Shown one piece after another: positions 1 through 11,300 of a stretch of 64,000 nt of DNA. The notes below the pieces were generated by a model. The model was not told the origin of the DNA. It made no database searches and saw only the letters and a list, made by a program, of their open reading frames with translations. Each line of letters starts with the position of its first letter. Within the stretch, counting starts at the first letter, position 1. A program made the translations under genes and the position numbers. The stretch spans positions 33,933,417-33,997,416 of the forward strand of contig OY855904.1 in NCBI GenBank assembly GCA_963693305.1, given 5' to 3'. The DNA comes from Meandrina meandrites. Lineage: Eukaryota; Cnidaria; Anthozoa; Scleractinia; Meandrinidae.

Positions 1-98
1 CCCTGGATCTCACAGTTTGGAACCTTTGGGCTCCTTGTTATTTTTCTTAGAGCACAGCCCTGAAGACAGTTATTAAGAATTAATCATCTGGGGCTCAC

Positions 99-3000
99 CT
101 TAGAATTTTGAGTAACAGATACATTTGGTGGCTTGGTGTAATGCGTGACATTCAATTCCTCATCACTGCTACAAAAAAGAAATAATACTTTGGTATACTA
201 GAATTACTAATATAAGGTGTACCAAAAATAATCGCTTTCACATTTAAATTTACATTCTAAGAAAGCAATGGAAAAAATATCAAGGTTTTACAATTCAGTG
301 CAAAATAATCAAAAAAAGTGCGCAGTTGCTTTGCCGACTCAGTTAAAGTCAAGTGAGTTGGCAAACTTCATTGCAATTCTCATTAAATTTAAGCCACCAA
401 GCCAAGTAGCTTAAGCGAATCGGCAATTAATTTCTGCCAATGAGAAGCAACTTGTGGTTATTCATCTGGCTACGCTGTCAAATCAGAAATAGAACACGGA
501 TTACATTTCTAGTTGCTTCTCCACTTGATCGCTTGTCTCATGTTTGTGTCGTGTTGTTCTAGATGTGGTCTAACCAAATTGCAAACAAACTGGAACATTT
601 GCCTTGAGATATGAAAATGTTCTCGCCAAATATTGTTTGCATACTGATTTAAAACCATATGTTCAAACTAAAACCCATGTGACTTTCCTTCTGCTGTATA
701 ATCATATTCCGCAGAGAATGAAAAAAATACTGGCAATCTCAACCTTTGTTGAAATCGATTCCTTGGTCGATGAAAACCAAGTGCATAAACACAGTAATGA
801 AAAGAAGGACGCACATGTGAGCTTCGTCTCCATCCTGAGGTCTCTATCTCCCACCATTATTCAAACTGATATATTCATGTGCCTGCTGTTCTCAAATTAC
901 TTTATTAAACGAAATAAAATCTTGCTCATGAAAGCACCTATCATTTTTAAGTCGCTTAATGGAGTCTGTGAACAAAACACCTTCAGGAATGTTAAGCAAG
1001 ACAATTGGCATTGTGAAAACACAGCCATTGTATGGAAAGCCATAACTGCCTTATGTGATCGTTAATCATTACGTTTTGACGTTTCGTCATTATGTGATGT
1101 GGTCCTGTCATGTTGTATCTTCCATATTCCGTTACGTGGTGCAGTTTTGGCATTATGTTTTCAAGGTTCTTCATTATGATTTCCGCTTTTGTCATTATGT
1201 TATGAGGTTTGATCATTATGTGATGTGGTTCCTTCGTTATGTGTTGTGGTTTTATCATTATGTGTTGAAGTTATTTCATTACGTGCTGGGGTCTTTCTAT
1301 TATGTTGTGTCGTTGTTTCTTTATGTGTTGCAGTTCCTTCTTTATGTGATGCGGTTCCTTCATTATGTGGTTTCACCATTATGTAATGTTATTCTATTTT
1401 TGGCAATTCGAGTTTACTTCCGGTGTCAATCATTATTTCCCAGGTCCCTCTCGTCTTTAAGAACCCGCTTAACCGGTTTGCTCTACAAGATACTTTGTGT
1501 AGCACACTTTACGTATGTTTTGCCTTTTTGCTTTTCGGAAAAAAAATCATGGAGGACATTTTGAAGGAGTTGCATTTGGAATCTCTTATTCCCCATTTTT
1601 TAGCTGAACGAATCGAGCCTGCGAACGTGGCGGCATTATCGGACGAAGAACTTTGTCGTGTAGGCGTAACAACGATTGGAGATCTTCATGATCTTTGTGC
1701 CGTCGCTGAAAAAGAACGTTTCTCTGTAGAGGTGGGAATTTTGCTTTGGTGGCGATCAGCAACACAAACAAAACTAACTGTCCAACTCCTTTTGGCAACT
1801 GCCTTTTTTTGCGATCAGCCCTTCTGCTATTATGACCATTAAACAGAGCCATGCGTTCCTGGAGAACATTTGACGCCACTGACTCGCGCGTACGATCTTT
1901 TTCGGCGACGGCACAAAGATCACGGAGACGAAGGCGATCTCCAATCGTTGTTACGCCTACACGACAAAGTTCTTCGTCCGATAATGCCGCCACGTTCACA
2001 GGCTCGATTCGTTCAGCTAAAAAATGGGGAATAAGAGATTCCAAATGCAACTCCTTCAAAATGTCCTCCATGATTTTTTTTCCGAAAGGCAAAAAGGCAA
2101 AACATACGTAAAGTGTGCTACACAAAGTATCTTGTAGAGCAAACCGGTTAAGCGGGTTCTTAAAGACGAGAGGGACCTGGGAAATAATGATTGACACCGG
2201 AAGTAAACTCGAATTGCCAAAAATAGAATAACATTACATAATGGTAAAACCACAACACATAATGGTGAAACCACATAACGAAGGAACCGCATCACATAAT
2301 GAAGGAACTGCAACACATAAAGAAACAACGACACAACATAATAGAAAGACCCCAGCACGTAATGAAATAACTTCAACACATAATGATAAAACCACAACAC
2401 ATAACGAAGGAACCACATCACATAATGATCAAACCTCATCACATAATGACAAAAGCGGAAATCATAATGAAGAACCTTGAAAACATAATGCCAAAACTGC
2501 ACCACGTAACGGAATATGGAAGATACAACATGACAGGACCACATCACATAATGACGAAACGTCAAAACGTAATGATTAACGATCACATAAAGTTAAATAG
2601 CAACTGACCTGTCAGATTCTGCTTGGAATAACGGTCGTTGGTCTGAATCACTGCTGTGTTTTAAGGTGCCATTTTTTACAGAGGAAACCCTGACAATTAT
2701 AATAGATGACATTTTGATAAATTGCTTAATACTGTTAAAAACTCGTGTATAAGCCGCACTTGTAGATATGCCGCACCCCCAATTTTGAAGCTTGATGTTT
2801 TAAAAAGTAAAATCTTTAAGGCAAATTTGGCTGCAGTTCAGCTTGGCCAAATCTAATGTTAAAATAACTTTAGAAGCTTCTCTTCAATTGAATTATCTCT
2901 CAATTAATTATCATTATCTCTCAATTATCTCTAAACAATGAAATTTGAACAGAAATATCAGGTCGAGCAGGACAAATGTGCAAGATAATTGAATGGCTGC

Positions 3001-4569
3001 TTAGAAACCGAGTAGTCATTTTAAGAGAGAAGTCTAGACACCAGCCATGTTCCATGAACAACATGGAAATTTCATTTCATCAGTTGTGTGTGAATAACAT
3101 GTTTATAAAGATGTATGGAAGCCATTGATCAGAGAAAAACTTGTTGCTAAATGAAAGTTTAACAATCCCATACACGGATGAAACAGTCGGTTTTGCCATG
3201 TGAGTTCTCCCAAATAGTGTGGTATTTTCTTGCACATGAGTTTAGCTGCTCATAGACAAGCGAAGTGCAAATAAACTGATTGAAACAAGTAATGGTGAAC
3301 AAGATCGGGGTTTACTCCCCTTGAAAGCAATGGTCTCATGGATAAGCCCCCCCCCCCCCCCCCCCCCCCCACGATTGTGAGCCCAAAATTTTAGCAAAAA
3401 GGTGTGGCTCATACACTAGTTTTTACTGTAATAACAGTTACTTATACACTCATTTCTTTTTTAAAAACATATTATGTTGTGGTTCAAATTTATCTTTGCT
3501 TTCTCAAGCCAGTTTAATTTTCTATTTTTCAATGTCGCATATTCATTTAAACAAAGGGATTAAAATTAGTTTAAAAATTTAAAACCAAAAATAATCATTA
3601 ACCACAACATATATTGTTCCCAGCTTATAACCTACCCATTTGTATGTCCTTTAAGGAGACTTCCATTGGAGCCATTTGCTTTACGCGATTTTTGGAGATG
3701 TTCTTCTAAAGTAAACAACAAAATAATTTAAAGAGGGTTACGGATAGTAGAGCAAATTTAAATTTTATTGAAAGGAGGGTGTTAACAGGAAGCAACAGTT
3801 CCTGATCAATATTCTTGAATTGTTTACCAGATAAATAAAGACACTTTTGATTATTTCTGAAGTTGCATGTAAGCTTTTTTTTCTCTAAACTGGATAAATA
3901 TAAAGGATTATATATATATAAAAAAATACTAACTTGTAGCAGTTTCACACAATTGACAGGCTTACAACTGGCATTGTATACAATGCCAATTTAAATTAGT
4001 AATTCATATCATAATAATAAGTTAAAAATTATTCCTGAAAACAAAAAGCCAAGTAAAATTAAATTATAAAAGTATAAAGGACGGGAAGCTGCGTTGAGGG
4101 TGGTTTTTTGTTCTTAGGAAAGATACAACATGAAACAAAGAGGAAAAAATTGTACTTGATGGGTTAGTGTTAAATCAAAACTCACTCATCTGACGAGAGG
4201 TCGATCTTGCTGTGTGCTTCATTTCTAAAAATAACACATAAACTTAAGCTTATTTTCTGTGTCGAAATACTTACCAAGCCTTTTCTGTAGCGGCGAGGGC
4301 TTTATAAGTCTTGAAAGACGAACATCTTCCTTTGTTATGACCTTAAGATAAAACACAAAGACAATGGACAAGGTTCGGAAAAAACAAAAATCTCCGGTCA
4401 CAAGATATTTATTACACACCAAACGCTAATTGAAAGTGCCATGTAGCTCAACAAAGAAGACAAAGTACAAAGAGTCACGCGCAACGTATAAACACCCGTT
4501 TTTCGTTACCTTGGAATCGTTTTCGTCCTCTTCCAAAGACACAAAGCCTCCGTCACTTTGGTTGGACAT
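99..4569 (-). CDS. Unrecognised charged protein, 5' five exons (3' end off the window)
   Basis: Five coding exons on the minus strand join in one open frame: 4510-4569 (ATG at 4567-4569, 20 codons, starts MSNQSDGGFVSLEEDENDSK), 4275-4341, 4186-4224, 3636-3705 and 99-168. All have GT donors and AG acceptors, and the phases fit throughout (0,1,1,2,0). The visible product is about 103 residues. It is acidic at the start, then rich in K, R, S and N (for example KEHLQKSRKANGSNGSLLKG), and the last exon in view begins SDEELNVTHYTKPPNVS. No domain is recognisable; the composition suggests a disordered regulatory or adaptor N-terminus. The gene starts 166 bp from the start codon of SPG11 and is transcribed away from it. 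The intron between the last two exons is about 3.5 kb and contains the fold-back element at 1051-2590. Exon structure is fairly secure; function is unknown. Confidence 0.62.
1549..1842 (+). pseudogene. SAM-domain reading frame in left arm of the fold-back element
   Basis: The frame opens at ATG 1549 with MEDILKELHLESLIPHF and continues through LSDEELCRVGVTTIGD. This is the classic SAM-domain pattern: a short helical repeat ending in the L-x-x-L-G-[IV]-x-x-x-G-x-R region. The arm has lost about three codons just after GD compared with the right-arm copy, and the frame then runs into loop sequence without similarity to the domain. In cnidarian genomes such SAM modules often sit at the start of transposon-type proteins (recalled, not checked). 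It is probably a remnant captured in the terminal repeat, not a host gene. Confidence 0.5.
1586..2071 (-). pseudogene. SAM-domain reading frame in right arm of the fold-back element
   Basis: This is the mirror copy of the plus-strand frame. The ATG is at 2069-2071, the SAM domain is followed by an intact GDRLRLRDLC stretch, and the frame runs on through the loop to a stop inside the left arm at 1586. It therefore encodes the domain plus about 100 residues that are partly an antisense reading of the opposite arm. The fuller GDRLRLRDL segment shows this arm is closer to the ancestral domain. Transcription through the palindrome would give a very stable hairpin RNA. A cellular role is doubtful. 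Confidence 0.5.
2591..3635. other. Intron sequence with degenerate repeat and poly-C run
   Basis: There is no coding exon here on either strand. The stretch contains a perfect run of 24 C at 3347-3370. The sequence around 2750-2790 and 3395-3420 (GTGTATAAGCCGCAC and AAAGGTGTGGCTCATACACT) looks like the two ends of a degenerate inverted repeat. Confidence 0.5.
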
Positions 4570-4735
4570 TTAAATAAAAATTTGCCGTTGAATTCGTCTC
4601 ATATCCGATCATTTAATAGGCAGCTTTCACCGGAAACTCGTCTCTGCGCCATTAAACCTGTCATCACTCGCACAGCATCATGGGATTTTCTGCTGTTCAT
4701 CACGAGTTTATCGCAGGCTCAAGTGGCGTTCCAAA
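4570..4735. promoter_or_regulatory. Shared divergent promoter and 5' UTRs
   Basis: Only 166 bp separate the two divergent start codons (CAT at 4567-4569 on minus, ATG at 4736 on plus), so both promoters and both 5' UTRs must overlap here or run into the opposite gene. No TATA box is evident, as is usual for head-to-head housekeeping genes. The SPG11 start has an A at -3 and a G at +4 (AAAATGG), a good Kozak context. Confidence 0.55.
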
Positions 4736-7700
4736 ATGGCGACTGGCATAAGTCTTCCTGTCATTTTGAAAAAGTTCGATCAAGGCTTCGATCCTGAGGA
4801 GTTAAGGGTAGCTGAAGTGTCAAGGAAATGTCGCGTGTTAGCAACTCTGGGCGCTGACTGTACACTGAGGCTGTGGAATATCAGGAATGATGCAAACTGC
4901 ACCCTTACATGCGTGACACAGTAAGAGAGACTTGTTATACATTTTTACAGCGTGTTAAAACCCTAGCCTAAGTCCTAGAGTTTTCTTGTGCCACACAGGC
5001 ATGTCAAGGCTGAGTGCGTGTGTGCCCTCCTAGAACCAAATTCAGGTCATTTGATTGGTTTTCAACTATAACGTCTTCAACTTCTGTGCATATATTATGC
5101 AACAGTCAATTCCAGCAGTCCCCCACCCCCTCCCTCCGCCCCCTTTGGCATTCACGGGGCATGGATGTTTTTAAAGGTATCTTTTTTCAATTTTGGATAT
5201 TTCTTCATTGCTAAGAAGCAACAACTTGTACTATATTTTTATGTCACCTATCAAGAGATCAAAACATCAATGCATGGTAAATATGACTGTTACACATTTC
5301 ACATTCATTGAAAATGAAACTCAACCTGGAGTGCAATTTAAATAATTTAATAGGTTTGCGAATTTAAATTAAGTGATCTCCAAGACGGAACTTGTGAGCT
5401 TAAAATGTAATGAATCCTTTTTAAAATGTTATGATTCTCTGCAGAAAAAACTTTGCCTGCAAATAACAACAACAACAATAACAACAACAACAACTTTATT
5501 TACCCTAATAAATTACAAGAAAGAAAATATATATAGTATAAATAGATAAGTAATTAGGGGTCTGGCTGCCTGAAATAACTGTAAAGTTAAAAAGGGCAGG
5601 CAGCCAGTGTTACAATACTGGCAAATACTGGCGTCTTTCATTGCTCCTGATTGAAGACATTGAAGACTCACTCACATTTATAGACTACTGTGTCTGAAGA
5701 TGACGATCCCAGGGGCGGGGAATTTGGCCGCTTCTTTCATCCACACCCCAGGGCATTTGGACAGTGTAATGTATCCCCACCCCAGGGAATTTGCCAATTT
5801 TTTTTTTTAAAAAAAGAAAAATAATTAATGTTAGTGCTTGTGGGTTAGCCAGGGAAGGAGGGATGGGTACTGCTGGAATTGACTGATCAATGCATTATGT
5901 ACATATGTATACAACTGTATCAGTCAAATGGGCCTTTTGCAGCTTACAAATGTATAACACCTTGCTGTAGAGCAAGCTAGCTATGTGCTACGACATCCAA
6001 AACAAAGAGAAATGAAGCATGACTACTTGCTCACCAGTAGGGTGTTAATTTGTACTATGTGACCATAAGCTGCTAAAGGCCCTTTACCTAAGGTCCATGT
6101 ACCACCCCTGTGGTCCTGGTCCATGGAACACGTCTGTAAGGTAAAGTGAAAGTAAAGAAACTTTTATTTATATAATTATTTAGTTTGTAGCAAGACGCTT
6201 GTAAGGCCCTGTATTTTTGGCAGGTTTTGTTGTGCTTTAATGGTGATTTTCTGGAAAGTTTCAGACAGTGGGAATTTTTAAATCTCTTTGAGTTAAAGCA
6301 CCAGAGAGTTCATTCAGTGGCAGATGTTCATGATAGGGAATCATGGAGTATTTAATAACAGATTCACCAAAATAGAAAAAGACATACAGCTTCTTGTAAC
6401 CAATGTTATTATTTTTAATTTCACCCCCCCCCCCCCCCCCCTCCAAAGGTATAATAACGGCAGCCTTTAATAAGTCTATGTTGGATTGGGTCCATGACAT
6501 CGTCCATATATACATGTAGACTGAGTCTATAAGGGTAGTCCATGGAGGTGGTCCTTGGACCTAGGTCCATGTTTTGTATACATTCCTATTCCAGAATGTG
6601 CAAGGGACTTGTTATGAACATTATTGCTAAAAACTGCAACCACTGTGGTGTCAACTCTCTAAAATCAGTGGAGAGAGACCTGTAGAGGGGTCTGAAACTT
6701 CCTGCTTCCCCTTTCCATATAGTGGTTTCTTACTCTTTGTCTTATTTCTATTGTGAAATAATGTTGTGAAAATTTTTTGTCAATTTCTCCCGGTTCCCAT
6801 ACCTCAGGACTCCCACTTTCCACCCTCCCTCCACAACCTTATTTTGTGTTCATGGTTTGTGTTTAAAGGTAAGCTTGTAGGGTGGTGCATATGAAATGAA
6901 TACTAAACAAAAATAACATTTTAAAGAATCCCAACAGTTGTGCAGTTGATTATTTAACAAAATGTGGAGGATTTTGTGACCTCTGAACACAAACTCATCT
7001 AGTGACGGGGAGGAGGATTTGAACCTGGACTTTCAGATTACGAGTCCAGTGCCCTAACCTCTAGGCCACACTGCCTCTGTTCATTTGGTTATTCAGTGTT
7101 CATTTCTTTAGATTCAAATGGAGCTTGGACAAAGAATGTGTGGGTGAAAATCCTTTGGAGGAAGATCATTTTGTTGTTGTGAAGTCAGATGGCAGTATAG
7201 AGTTGTACTCCATTTCCAAGGCATTTGAGGATTTTTCCAGTTCCTGTGATGCTGTTGTTGCTAAAGACCTGCTGAAAGGACTTCTACATGATAGGGGCAA
7301 AGGTAGAAATAACATGTCCCAACCATTTAAATAAAATAAACAGATACATGTTTTACTTGTCAAAAAATGTCTTTTGTCTGTGTCTAAGAAAGTGCATTGT
7401 AAGTAAGAAAAAATAATAAAGGGAATTTGCAGTGGCATACCCACAGAGTGAGTGATCATCCACTGTTCCCTGATAGAATTGGAATTTTTATAAAACGTTT
7501 TTTTTTTGTGGGCAGGAAGGAAAAATACCCTTGGAGTAAGGACAACAACTACCAGTAAACCCAACCCACATGTGATGCTGGGTCCCGAAATCAAACTTCA
7601 GCAATGGGCCACCTCCCCCCGGTCAATCTAAATAGACTTGTGAATTGTCTGACTTTGTCTTGAAAGATACATGTATTGCTTGGATTTTCTTATTTTCTTC

Positions 7701-8346
7701 ATGAATGTTTCCCAGTTAAGTACTGTAATAAAGGTACATGTAAGTGTAAGTGAAAGTTATTTACATTTTTCTTTTGTGTATCACTGAAGTGTTTCTACTT
7801 AATACTGTCTAAGAACAGTAAGCTTATCAAATTACAGTGTAAAAGGTCACTTTTTAGTACCGCTGCAGTGCAAATAAAGAGAACCACTAAGCTACATGTT
7901 TATATTGTCATTTTGTAATAGTTAAGAATAATTATAAAATATGATTATATTTGCAGATTGGCCTTGCAGTGAAGTACACCTGGTATCAGTAAGCCAACGT
8001 GCTGAGCCTTCCAAGCATGAAGTCTCTTTACTTCTGGATAACAAGTTTGTGACAGTCCTCACCGTGGCCAAAAATACTGTGCCTGATATCTTATGCTTCT
8101 TTGATATAAAGAACATAGCCACTACCAACGAGAATAGTCAATTGGGACTGGTTACAGAAGTCAGGAGGTGCCATACGTTCTTTTTTACTCTCCTCTCCAA
8201 TGGTGTTGTGTGTATCCTTTGTATGGAAGAAAATAAAACTGCATTTGTCATGGTAGTGTGTTTTGACAGGAGCAATGTTTGTACCAATCAAGCAAGAACT
8301 CATCATTTGCAGTTGACGGGGACAGTAAAAGATGTTAGTTATAACA
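4736..8346 (+). CDS. SPG11: SPG11 exons 1-3: N-terminal propeller start
   Basis: Residues about 1-255. Exon 1 (4736-4920) ends at a GTAAGA donor; its CTLRLWN stretch is WD-repeat-like, fitting the predicted N-terminal beta-propeller. Exon 2 (7112-7302) resumes with QFKWSLDKE and a propeller-like VVKSDGSIELYSISK strand pair. Exon 3 (7957-8346) carries LSNGVVCILCMEENKTAF, equivalent to the SSLGWIYIFDVVDG blade of the human protein. The donor of exon 3 is chosen by phase (A|GTATAG at 8347); an earlier donor after 8252 is possible. The long introns hold a CAA microsatellite (5464-5495), an 18-C run (6424-6441) and a SINE. Confidence 0.82.
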
Positions 8347-11300
8347 GTATAGTTGAACCCTAAGGACCCCCCCCCTTTTCTGGAAGATGTTGCATTATAT
8401 CTAGGTACTTTTATTATCTTCAAGTCTTTCATGAGCAGTAGATCCCATTTAGTTTACTCAAGCTCCACTGAACATTCAAAGTTTAGTGGCATGATCTGTT
8501 GAAGTTCTTACATTTGTAGCATTATCCCTTTAAATAGTCCAAAATGATGAACTGCAGTTTTCATTACAAACAGACATGAATTAGGGAGATAAGATAATGA
8601 CCGAGTTAGGGGTTGAGTTGAGTTTGAGTTGAGTTAAGATTGAGTTACAGAATTCAAGTGGGGCGCCGATTTGCACACTCAACTTTGCGTTGACATTTTC
8701 GTAGAGATTTCTGCTCTACTTCGCCCCTTCGCCTTCTATTTACTGCTGCCTTTTTATTCATTGCCTTGAAGCTCCATTGTGTTGCCATGGTAACCAATTC
8801 TTTTCTCTACTATTTATCTATATTTATAACTTTTTAATCCTTTTATCTTATATTTATTACGTTATAAAAGCTGTATATACGATTATACCCTTTACTTAGC
8901 GAATTCTTACCAATTTCCAGTCTACTTCAATCTCCTTTTCTCTTTTTAAACTCTGTTTTCATATGCAAAAACCCCATTTTTTCTTTATATACTCTACTCC
9001 TCCACTAGTACCCTTTTTCTTTTTCTTTTTTGTCATTTAACTCTTCTGCGGCTCTTCATCTTTATTATAATCTCTACACTTTTATTGTATTTTCTACTGA
9101 ATATATACTCCTTTACCTTTACGTTTTTACCCGTTTACTTTAAATTCCTTACCCCTCCTCAAATCTACTTTCTTTTTTTTTTAATCCCAACCTCTACGCC
9201 TCGACGGTTCTATTTCTTAATTCCAACGTCTATTCCTAGATGTTTCTTTTTCTTAATTCCAACCTCTACACCTCGACGTTTCTATTTCTTAATTCCAACC
9301 TCTACGGTTGTACGGTTATATTTCTTGGAAGCGATTTATTATCCAACTATTGGTATGCAGCGCGAAGTTATCCTAGGATGCGGCCAAAAGCTAAGATTGA
9401 ATTCACTGTTTCTTTTCTGTACTCGAGAGTCACACAAAACACAAAAATAAATTTGTACACAAAAATTTAACTTGAATGAAAGGATATTTCTCAATACAAA
9501 TTCGACACTGCAAAGCATCACTCAATGAATAAATTCGCGGACACTGTGAGTTCTGTTTGTATTAGCTGTTTTTTGGTCCATATTTATTTAGCCGGTACAT
9601 GTTATTTAGGGCTCGAAATTAACGGTTGTAAACCCAACATAAATACAACATTTGAAGCTTAATTTTATACGCGTCAAAAAGCACGTGCACGTGCATGGAA
9701 GCAAATTTATTTATTTGACGAGGATATTGAACTAACGAACTCAAATTCTAATGCTTGATCATGACCAGCCAAACCAACAAAGTAAAAGTGCTAATAATCA
9801 TAAATACTCTATCTCGCTTTAGGTAGAATAAGAAAGGTGCAAAATGCATACCTCTAACTTCCTTCGGTTAGCAAAAGCCGAACGGACAGTGGGGTCTTTG
9901 TGCTTCGGAAGACATTCTTCCCCGTGATTTCTTTTCCGAACAAAAAAAAATAGTCCGCGGCACAGCATCCTCTTTGAGGTGGAGTCTTGGCGACTTGAAA
10001 TCAGAACCCAGAAACCTACGTATTGCCAGATTTTCTCTGAAGTAGTCTTTGGTAAAATGAACCGCACAAATGCGAGAGTTCTTTCCTGGCTGAAATTCTT
10101 TTCTTTTCATTTTTAAAAGCCATTGTTTCCTGAGCTTTGAATTTGCTGGAAACTTAAACGTACTTACTTTCGACTTAGAATAATTTAAGCAGTCTAGTGC
10201 TACACAAAACACCATGATGTTCCATTCTTGTGAGCTTCATCACTAAAAGATTTTGAATTTCCCGCAATTTCACAGCGCACCAATACTGACGTCACAGTTT
10301 TATGTTCCGAAAATTTCCCGACAATTTTCCCGAGCGCTCTACGATTATGAAGGCCAAAACTAAGCATTTTTCAACTTGAAATTTCTCTGTTTTGCAAAGT
10401 CCAGTTCCTTTGAAACTTCGGAATATGTTTATTTGGCTCTTAATCAACAAATTGGCCTAAAAAAAAGAAAATTCTAGATTTTGGTTCATTTGACCTTTAA
10501 GTGTTACTGTAATTAACTGCGCGGCCATGGGCCGAGTGCGGTTCTTGCTCTGCACGGAATTTTTTTTTTTTTTTTCGTTTTTTTGTCGGTGACCAGACCC
10601 AAACCTCCCCTCGGCCAAATCACGATCGGGACTGAATCACGCAACCTGGGATGCTTATTCGCCAAAAGCTGTTGGAACAATGATGTACGGGAAATGTTAC
10701 GGACAATGTTTTCTTTGTTGTGAATAATATATATATTTTTCTTTGGGTTTTTTCGAAGCGTTGGATTCAAAAGGAATATTGAATTCACTAAAAAAAGGTA
10801 TGACATCAGCCATGGAATGCGCTGACGTTGTAGCTTTCACTTTCGCTACGTGACAAATAAGATTGCGTTTACTTGGCATGTTTATTTCGCCAGAAGCGAC
10901 GGTCGTTGCAGTCAAAACTGCTCAAGCGTTTCTATCGAGGGTGAATAATGAATTTATTTATGGAAATTTGATTTCATTCTTCGCTTCAATATTCCATTCA
11001 TGAAGAAAATATTTCAATGTTCAAAAGGCGGCTCAATTCAAATCACGAATGTTAAATAGTTTGTTATCTTGCTTCACGCGACGGGCACGTGGGAATTTGG
11101 CCAAAATTTGCATAATTTCGACTACAATTTCAATTGTCATGCACACTGTTTCTTCATCATTTTGTTCGCATTGTGTGGTTTTTTTGCAAGTTTATATCGG
11201 CAGAAGCGATGGTCATTAATTTATTTGCACTTCTGCGAGTATTTCTTGAAAGTTTTGGCAATTGAAAAGAGATTCTTTAGCTGTTTCATTGAAGCAAGTT

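Larger units (their letters stand above)
1051..2590. mobile_element. 1.5 kb fold-back transposon with SAM-domain arms
   Basis: The two ends are long inverted repeats: left arm about 1051-1719, right arm about 1890-2590, with a loop of roughly 170 bp. The tips read TTATGTGATCGTTAATCATT on the left and the exact reverse complement on the right. The outer half of each arm is a degenerate array of a short unit around CATTATGTG (about 1070-1390 and 2235-2575). The inner half carries a SAM-domain reading frame. The right arm has one extra array unit, and the left arm lacks about 9 bp inside the SAM frame, so the arms are diverging copies. No transposase is visible, so this is a non-autonomous element or a derivative. 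It lies in an intron of the minus-strand gene. Confidence 0.8.

Noticed and set aside
604..1065. Open frame of 153 codons on the plus strand
   Set aside because: No domain, no splice context, AT-rich composition; it runs straight into the edge of the fold-back element, so it is most likely chance.
1055..1564. Repetitive frame of the HYV type on the plus strand and its mirror on the minus strand
   Set aside because: A by-product of the CATTATGTG array in the arms of the fold-back element; the repeated residues follow from the DNA repeat.
4186..4216. Alternative acceptor for the third exon of the minus-strand gene (frame HSKIDLSSDE)
   Set aside because: It gives an attractive peptide but lacks a pyrimidine tract, and the downstream phase then fails at exon 99-168. 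The TTTTTAG acceptor keeps all five exons in phase.
8253..8346. Ending SPG11 exon 3 at 8252
   Set aside because: ATG|GTAGTG is a possible donor, but phase 0 there cannot join exon 4. Kept as an alternative only.
9085..9450. Frame with FLIPTSTPR repeats
   Set aside because: Translation of the minisatellite at 9180-9335, not a protein.
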